Assembly: GCF_947253225.1 (NCBI RefSeq)
Contig: NZ_CAMXYR010000051.1
Span: 1-10,104, forward strand
Reading direction: 5' to 3'
From: an uncultured Anaerococcus sp.
GTDB lineage: Bacteria > Bacillota > Clostridia > Tissierellales > Peptoniphilaceae
Length of the DNA stretch: 10,104 nucleotides
The notes under the pieces are model-generated. The model made no database searches. It worked only from the letters and a program-made list of their open reading frames with translations, and was not told the DNA's origin. Positions within the stretch are counted from its first letter, which is position 1. The number at the start of each line of letters is the position of its first letter. The position numbers were made by a program, and so were the translations under genes. Below, piece by piece: positions 5,875 to 10,104 of the stretch.

Positions 5875-6873
5875 ATGTCTAATAGAGGTATAAGAGAACT
5901 AAAGAGGAAAAAGAGACGACTAAAAGCTAAAAGAAGAAAGAAGATACTTACTACAAGTTTCCTAGCACTAGCTGTGTTTGGAGGTTTGAAGTTTTTTTCT
6001 AGTGATGAAGATCAATTTACAATCACAAGACCTATGGAGTATAGGCAGGCACAGGCTGCCGAAAACAAAGAAGTCCAAGAGGATGATTCTTCCAATAAGG
6101 ATGTTATCCATGTGGCTACAGAAGCAGGTTTTGAAGATTTGAAGATAGATAAAGATAAAAAAATAGAAGATGACAAGTACCAAAAAAATCTAATCAAGTA
6201 TGTTAGATGTGCAAAAACTCAATATGCCTACCAATATCCTAATGATTACTCTAAGACAGAGAAATATATCAAAGAAGGAGACTATATACCATATTATGGC
6301 ACAGAAAATGGTTTTTCTAAGATTAAGTTAGATGACTCTTTTTACTATGTAAATAAATATGGACTAGAGGAACTTGATAAGGATAAGCAAATTAAGGTGA
6401 TTAGTGGAATTACCTATGTAAGTGAAGCCTATCCACTTCCTAGTGATTTCAACCCTGGTCTTGATAAAACTGCCAAGCGTGCCTTTGAAACTATGAGACA
6501 GGATATGCAAAGAGCAGGTTTAGATATCAAGATTGCATCTGATTATAGGGACTTTAGTCTTGAAGAAAAGATGAATAAAGCAGAAGATGTGGATAGCGAA
6601 CTAGCTGGTTGTAGCGAGCACCAATTAGGTCAGGCCTTTGATTTCTTTACAGAATCTAACAAATATACAGACAAATTTGTAACTACCAAGCAATACAAAT
6701 GGCTAAGTGAGAATGCCTACAAGTATGGTTTTATAGAAAGATATCCAAAGGGTAAGGAAGAATCTACCAAGCACAAGGCTATGCCATGGCACTTTAGGTT
6801 TGTAGGTGTAGAAAATGCCAAGGAAATCTATGAAAATAACCTTACTTTGGAAGAGTATTTGAAGATAAATTAA
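5875..6873 (+). CDS. Membrane-anchored VanY/M15B-type D,D-carboxypeptidase-like protein
   Basis: This 332-residue protein has a very basic cytoplasmic start (residues 8-23, mostly Lys/Arg), one hydrophobic segment (about 24-41) acting as a signal anchor, and an acidic charged linker (about 44-105). An SH3-like stretch (about 108-168, with GDYIPYYGTENGFSKIKL) may bind cell wall. The C-terminal domain (about 180-332) is VanY-like. It has SEHQLGQAFDF with zinc-type ligands His249 and Asp256, and PWHFRFVG with His306. The family cuts the terminal D-Ala from peptidoglycan stem peptides outside the membrane. The catalytic Glu of the usual EPWH motif is Met303 here, so activity is uncertain. The SGYSEH motif is also altered (AGCSEH). 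The ribosome binding site GAGGAAGG is at 5865-5872. The gene has its own promoter and leader, and no terminator is visible before ridA. Confidence 0.88.
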   Translation: MSNRGIRELKRKKRRLKAKRRKKILTTSFLALAVFGGLKFFSSDEDQFTITRPMEYRQAQAAENKEVQEDDSSNKDVIHVATEAGFEDLKIDKDKKIEDDKYQKNLIKYVRCAKTQYAYQYPNDYSKTEKYIKEGDYIPYYGTENGFSKIKLDDSFYYVNKYGLEELDKDKQIKVISGITYVSEAYPLPSDFNPGLDKTAKRAFETMRQDMQRAGLDIKIASDYRDFSLEEKMNKAEDVDSELAGCSEHQLGQAFDFFTESNKYTDKFVTTKQYKWLSENAYKYGFIERYPKGKEESTKHKAMPWHFRFVGVENAKEIYENNLTLEEYLKIN

Positions 6874-6901
6874 TTGTAATTTATTGCCGATTCGATATAA
6901 T
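6874..6901 (+). promoter_or_regulatory. Candidate sigma-A promoter of ridA
   Basis: TTGTAA (6874-6879) and a perfect TATAAT (6896-6901) are 16 bases apart. The -35 begins at the base after the stop codon of the preceding gene. The start site would be near 6908, giving a leader of about 37 bases that holds the strong AAGGAG site (6934-6939). Confidence 0.65.
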
Positions 6902-6944
6902 ATTATTGTGTAATGTAGAAACAATTTTAATCTAAGGAGTTTTT

Positions 6945-7316
6945 ATGAAATCAATTAATACAAATGATGCACCAAAAGCAGTAGGAGCATATGTACAAGC
7001 AATTGCAACAGAAAGCCTTGTTTTTACATCAGGTCAACTTCCACTAGATCCAAAAACTGGTGAATTGGTTACAGAAATCAAAGCAGCTACTAAACAAGCC
7101 CTAGCAAATGTTGAAGCTATCTTAAAAGAAGCTGGCTCAAGCAAGGATAAGGTAATAAAATGTGTTGTTTACTTAAATGACATCAATGATTTCCAAGCCT
7201 TCAACGAGGTTTATGCAGAATTTTTTGGGGATCATAAACCAGCAAGATCAGCTTTTGAAGTAGCTAATCTTCCACTAAATGGTCTATTAGAAATAGAAGC
7301 TATAGCAAGCTTATAA
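6945..7316 (+). CDS. ridA: RidA family enamine/imine deaminase
   Basis: RidA (YjgF/YER057c/UK114 family) hydrolyses reactive enamines and imines, such as 2-aminoacrylate released by PLP enzymes, to keto acids and ammonia. It acts as a cytoplasmic trimer. The protein has 123 residues, close to the usual 125-130. The visible family features are AYVQAI with Tyr16, FTSGQLPLDP with Gly30, PARSAFEVANLP with the expected carboxylate-binding Arg101, and the C-terminal EIEAIA with Glu118. This is the active-site set of true RidA proteins rather than the divergent Rid1-7 groups. The segment between is LNGLLEIEA instead of the more common DVKVEIEA. The ribosome binding site AAGGAG (6934-6939) is 5 bases before ATG. 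It has its own promoter, a strong terminator behind it, and an amidohydrolase downstream that may act in the same amino acid metabolism. Confidence 0.95.
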   Translation: MKSINTNDAPKAVGAYVQAIATESLVFTSGQLPLDPKTGELVTEIKAATKQALANVEAILKEAGSSKDKVIKCVVYLNDINDFQAFNEVYAEFFGDHKPARSAFEVANLPLNGLLEIEAIASL

Positions 7317-7321
7317 GGTGG

Positions 7322-7349
7322 AAACGGCAGTTTAGGCTGTCGTTTTTTT
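7322..7349 (+). terminator. Intrinsic terminator between ridA and the amidohydrolase
   Basis: AACGGCAG (7323-7330) pairs with CTGTCGTT (7337-7344), 8 positions with one G-T and a 6-base loop. The T run is 7343-7349. It stands 5 bases after the ridA stop and only 20 bases before the next start codon, so no promoter fits between it and the amidohydrolase. Confidence 0.9.
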
Positions 7350-7369
7350 ATACCCTAAAGGAGGACTTT

Positions 7370-8557
7370 ATGGATGATAAATATATAATAAGTGAGATTG
7401 AGAAAGATAAGAAAAATTTCATAAGTCAGAGAAGGCATCTTCATACAATAGCAGAGCTTTCATCTAAGGAATTTAAAACTTCAGCTTATTTAAAAAATGA
7501 GGTAAAAAAACTTGGACTAGAAATATTTGAAGTAGAAGGAACGGGTTTCTATGCAATTCTTGATACGCATAGACCTGGAAAAACTATTGGACTTAGGACT
7601 GATATAGATGCCCTTCCAGTAAAGGAAGCCAAGAAGAATTTGTCTTGTGTTAGAGAAATCTTATCAGAAGATAGCGAAGTATTCCATGCTTGTGGTCATG
7701 ATGGTCATATGGCAATACTTCTTTCAACAATGAGAATTTTAGTTAAAAATAAAGATAAACTTAATGGAAAGCTTGTATTTATTTTCGAAGAAGCAGAAGA
7801 AACAGGTGCTTCTATAGGTAGAATGATTGAAAGTTTGAAAAAAGAAAAGATAGATTATTTTTATGGCAACCACTTAACATCTTTTTTGAATACTGGAGAA
7901 ATAGCCCTTGATGCAGGTCCAGTGATGGCTGGGTTTGCAATGGTAGACTTTACCATAAGGGGTGTCGGTGGACATTCTTCAAGACCTGATAAGGCTATAA
8001 GTCCGATTTTTTGCCAAGCAGCAGTAATCCAATCCTTGGCCTCTGCTTTTGTAAATAGGCTAGATCCAGATAAATCAGTAACTTTGGGACTATCTACAAT
8101 TCATGGCGGTAAGGCTAGAAATGTTATTGCTGATGAAGTAGGAATTACAGGAACCTTGAGATTTTTTGACAGACAGGAAGTTGATAAGGCTATTGATGTG
8201 ATTAAGCTTGTAGGCACAAATGTGGCAAAAGCTCATGGCTGTGAATTTATTGTTAACAAGTTGGCGGTTGAAAATGATCCAGTAATAAATGATGCTAGGT
8301 TAAGTGCAATTATGACTGAAGAATTGGGAAATAATTTTGCTAATAACATAAAAAAAGGAATAACTTGGTATGCTTCGGAATCTTTTGAAGCTTATGGTAA
8401 ACTAGGACCAAGTTTGTTTGCCTTTGTTGGAATTAAGAATGATAAAAAAGGCACAGGTGCAGAACACCATACTCCATATTTTGATATTGACGAGGATAGC
8501 TTGGCTTATGGTATTTTTGCAATGGTTAAGTTTGTAAATGCAATTTACAATAGGTAA
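7370..8557 (+). CDS. M20-family metal-dependent amidohydrolase (IAA-amino acid hydrolase-like)
   Basis: This 395-residue cytoplasmic protein has the normal length for M20D-type amidohydrolases, which hydrolyse N-acyl or N-aryl amino acids and related amides with a two-metal centre. The N-terminus has RRHLHTIAELSSKE (21-34; usual RR.LH..PELS..E). Further on are LRTDIDALPV (75-84) and the metal-binding HACGHDGH (106-113) with His106, Cys108 and His110. EEAEETGA (140-147) carries the Glu pair, GNH (166-168) the next His, and EHHTPYFDIDEDSL (365-378) the C-terminal His. The lid domain contains GVGGHSSRPDKA (198-209), the family's dimerisation/substrate region. The substrate cannot be read from the sequence; hippurate or N-acetyl amino acid hydrolases look alike. 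AAAGGAGG (7357-7364) is a strong ribosome binding site. It probably depends on readthrough of the terminator behind ridA. Confidence 0.9.
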   Translation: MDDKYIISEIEKDKKNFISQRRHLHTIAELSSKEFKTSAYLKNEVKKLGLEIFEVEGTGFYAILDTHRPGKTIGLRTDIDALPVKEAKKNLSCVREILSEDSEVFHACGHDGHMAILLSTMRILVKNKDKLNGKLVFIFEEAEETGASIGRMIESLKKEKIDYFYGNHLTSFLNTGEIALDAGPVMAGFAMVDFTIRGVGGHSSRPDKAISPIFCQAAVIQSLASAFVNRLDPDKSVTLGLSTIHGGKARNVIADEVGITGTLRFFDRQEVDKAIDVIKLVGTNVAKAHGCEFIVNKLAVENDPVINDARLSAIMTEELGNNFANNIKKGITWYASESFEAYGKLGPSLFAFVGIKNDKKGTGAEHHTPYFDIDEDSLAYGIFAMVKFVNAIYNR

Positions 8558-8562
8558 TTATG

Positions 8563-8601
8563 AGGCTGGTTGGAATAGAAGGCTATTCTAATCAGCCTTT
8601 T
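8563..8601 (+). terminator. Long intrinsic terminator after the amidohydrolase
   Basis: Bases 8564-8578 pair with 8583-8597 at all 15 positions (two G-T pairs), closed by the 4-base loop AAGG. The outer A8563-T8598 pair can be added. T8598-T8601 follows. It is the longest stem in the window. Confidence 0.9.
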
Positions 8602-8603
8602 AC

Positions 8604-8632
8604 TTTAGAAATACAAGAATTTAGGGTATAAA
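8604..8632 (+). promoter_or_regulatory. Candidate promoter of the aldehyde dehydrogenase gene
   Basis: TTTAGA (8604-8609) and TATAAA (8627-8632) are 17 bases apart. This pair lies right after the preceding terminator, where a new promoter is needed. The start would be near 8639, with about 30 bases of leader and the strong TAAGGAGG site at 8656-8663. Confidence 0.5.
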
Positions 8633-8668
8633 TGTAGAAATTAGAGTTGATTGCATAAGGAGGCTTAG

Positions 8669-10039
8669 ATGAGTAAAATACACTCAATAATTGATAGGCA
8701 AAGAGAATATTTCTATTCTGGGGTTACCAAGACTGAGAATTTTAGGAGGGGAAATTTAGAAAAGCTAAGAGGACTTATTAATATTTTTGAGGATAATATA
8801 TTGATGGCTTTGGCAAAAGACCTAGGCAAATCAAATTTTGAGGCTTATGTTAGTGAAATTTCTTTTTTGAAAGAAGAAATTAAATTCTCCTTGGACAACT
8901 TGAAGGAGTGGATGAAACCAATCAGGGAGAAAACACCAATCCAAGCTATGCCAGCCAAATCCTACACCCTTTATGAACCTTTAGGAGTAAATTTGATAAT
9001 TTCTCCATGGAATTACCCCTTTCTTCTTTGTATGGATCCTCTAGTAGCTGCCATGGCAAGTGGCAATACTGCTATCATCAAAACATCTTCAAAAACCAAG
9101 GAAACATCTAGGCTAATAAGGACTATGATAAATGATAGCTTCCCAGAAGAATACATTTATGTTGTTGATAATGATAAAGTTAGTCATGAAGAACTCTTAG
9201 ATGGGATATATGATCATATTTTCTATACTGGTGGCAAGGATGTTGGAAAATATATTATGAAAAAAGCAAGTGAAAATTTGACTAAGCTAAGCCTTGAAAT
9301 GGGTGGGAAGAGTCCGTGCATAGTAGATAGGTCAGCAGACCTAGAACAAGCTGCTAAAGCAATTGCTTGGGCTAAGACCCTAAATGCTGGTCAAACTTGT
9401 GTCGCTCCAGATTATATCTTGCTAGATGCACAGATTAAGGATAGGTTCTTAGAAAAATTAAAGCAAAGTCTAGTAGATTTTTACGGGATAAATCCTTTAG
9501 CATCAAAGGACTATGCTTCTATAATAAATGCCAGCCACTTGGATAGATTGATAAAGCTACTAGAGGGGCAAGATATTGTTTTTGGTGGAAATTTTGATAA
9601 AGAGAATTTAAAGCTCGCACCTACTATTGTAGATGGAGTTGATTTTTCAAACAAACTTATGGACGATGAAATCTTCGGTCCAATATGTCCTATAATAACT
9701 TACCATAATATAAATAATATCCTCTATCAAATAAAGAGAAGACCTAAACCTCTTGCTTTCTATCTTTTCTCAAGAGAGCAAAGATTAATTGACAAGGTCA
9801 TGTATAATATGGAATTTGGAAGTGCTTGCATAAATGATTGCATAATGCAGATAACAAGTCCTTACCTAGAATTTGGAGGAGTTGGACCAAGTGGAATGGG
9901 AGGCTACCACGGTTATAATGGTTTTGTTAATTTTTCCAATAAAAAATCTATCATGCATACATCACCAAGCTTGAAGGTGGATATCAAGTATCCACCATAT
10001 GATGATGGCAAATTCAATTTAATTAAAAAATTTATATAG
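8669..10039 (+). CDS. NAD(P)-dependent aldehyde dehydrogenase, class 3-like
   Basis: This 456-residue enzyme of the ALDH superfamily oxidises aldehydes to carboxylic acids in the cytoplasm. The short length and the ending YPPYDDGKFNLIKKFI match class 3 (ALDH3/YwdH-like) enzymes, which lack the longer N-terminal part of class 1/2. Seen in order are SPWNYP with oxyanion-hole Asn115, AIIKTSS with cofactor-binding Lys138 (usual KPSE is altered to KTSS), YTGGKDVGK (186-194), LEMGGKSP with general base Glu210, AGQTCVAPDY with catalytic Cys244, and EIFGP (334-338). All catalytic residues are present. The substrate is unknown; ALDH3 members often take medium- or long-chain or aromatic aldehydes. TAAGGAGG is 5 bases before ATG. 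The gene has its own terminators on both sides and is probably monocistronic. Confidence 0.94.
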   Translation: MSKIHSIIDRQREYFYSGVTKTENFRRGNLEKLRGLINIFEDNILMALAKDLGKSNFEAYVSEISFLKEEIKFSLDNLKEWMKPIREKTPIQAMPAKSYTLYEPLGVNLIISPWNYPFLLCMDPLVAAMASGNTAIIKTSSKTKETSRLIRTMINDSFPEEYIYVVDNDKVSHEELLDGIYDHIFYTGGKDVGKYIMKKASENLTKLSLEMGGKSPCIVDRSADLEQAAKAIAWAKTLNAGQTCVAPDYILLDAQIKDRFLEKLKQSLVDFYGINPLASKDYASIINASHLDRLIKLLEGQDIVFGGNFDKENLKLAPTIVDGVDFSNKLMDDEIFGPICPIITYHNINNILYQIKRRPKPLAFYLFSREQRLIDKVMYNMEFGSACINDCIMQITSPYLEFGGVGPSGMGGYHGYNGFVNFSNKKSIMHTSPSLKVDIKYPPYDDGKFNLIKKFI

Positions 10040-10046
10040 TATAACT

Positions 10047-10074
10047 TGTGGGATTTATTAATCCCACATTTTTT
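10047..10074 (+). terminator. Intrinsic terminator after the aldehyde dehydrogenase gene
   Basis: TGTGGGATT (10047-10055) pairs perfectly with AATCCCACA (10060-10068), 9 pairs with a 4-base loop, and T10069-T10074 follows. The last 30 bases of the window behind it are AT-rich and show nothing else. Confidence 0.94.
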
Positions 10075-10104
10075 ATGCATTTATTTATTCATATAATTAT
10101 AAAT

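Noticed and set aside
5968..6197. Two overlapping reverse-strand frames in the VanY-like gene
   Set aside because: They mirror the acidic Lys/Asp-rich linker, giving hydrophobic runs by base complement, and have no ribosome binding site.
6897..6906. ATAATATTAT palindrome overlapping the ridA -10 box
   Set aside because: It is a pure A/T palindrome that arises easily around a TATAAT box. There is no second site and no reason to call an operator.
254..10039. A novel defence, secretion or mobile system
   Set aside because: All nine genes fall into known housekeeping or metabolic families. No repeats, integrase, phage genes or composition break is visible.

Overview
The window looks like a chromosomal fragment of a low-GC Firmicute. 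It has A/T-rich codon choice (many AGA, ATA and TTA-type codons), strong AGGAGG-type ribosome binding sites, short intergenic gaps, a T-box leader, and the gene run valS / methyltransferase / cold-shock protein / ispE / murI. My best guess is an anaerobic coccus of the Peptoniphilaceae (Anaerococcus, Peptoniphilus or Finegoldia type). That is inference from gene content and composition, not a database result. All nine genes are on the + strand. No mobile element, CRISPR array, tRNA or rRNA is visible.

The first 39 bases are not biological. They carry the Illumina Nextera read-1 adapter, including the Tn5 mosaic end, so native sequence starts at about base 40 and the window begins at a contig edge. 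Bases 40-234 are a T-box riboswitch with a GUU (valine) specifier, a UGGU acceptor-binding bulge, and mutually exclusive antiterminator and terminator. It controls valS (254-2893), a YqeM-like SAM methyltransferase that overlaps valS by one base, and a 67-residue cold-shock-domain protein. This unit ends at a terminator at 3832-3865.

The second unit is ispE-murI, overlapping by 8 bases: isoprenoid precursor synthesis and D-glutamate supply. A terminator at 5563-5591 closes it. After a 283-base intergenic region with an extended -10 promoter and a potentially pseudoknotted leader comes a membrane-anchored VanY/M15B-type protein (5875-6873). Its zinc ligands are kept, but Met sits where the catalytic Glu is expected. 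IspE (undecaprenyl carrier precursor), MurI (D-Glu) and this protein all bear on peptidoglycan, although the last has its own promoter.

The third part is metabolic: ridA (6945-7316), an M20-family amidohydrolase (7370-8557) and a class-3-like aldehyde dehydrogenase (8669-10039). Each gene is followed by a clear intrinsic terminator. The terminator between ridA and the amidohydrolase leaves only 20 bases before the next start codon, so the amidohydrolase probably depends on readthrough.

Most of the window is ordinary housekeeping DNA. I see no convincing undescribed multi-gene system. The points worth a second look are the compact T-box without a visible Stem II, the structured leader at 5769-5837, the Glu-to-Met position in the VanY-like protein, the cold-shock protein without its usual Trp, the ridA/amidohydrolase terminator, and the adapter contamination.
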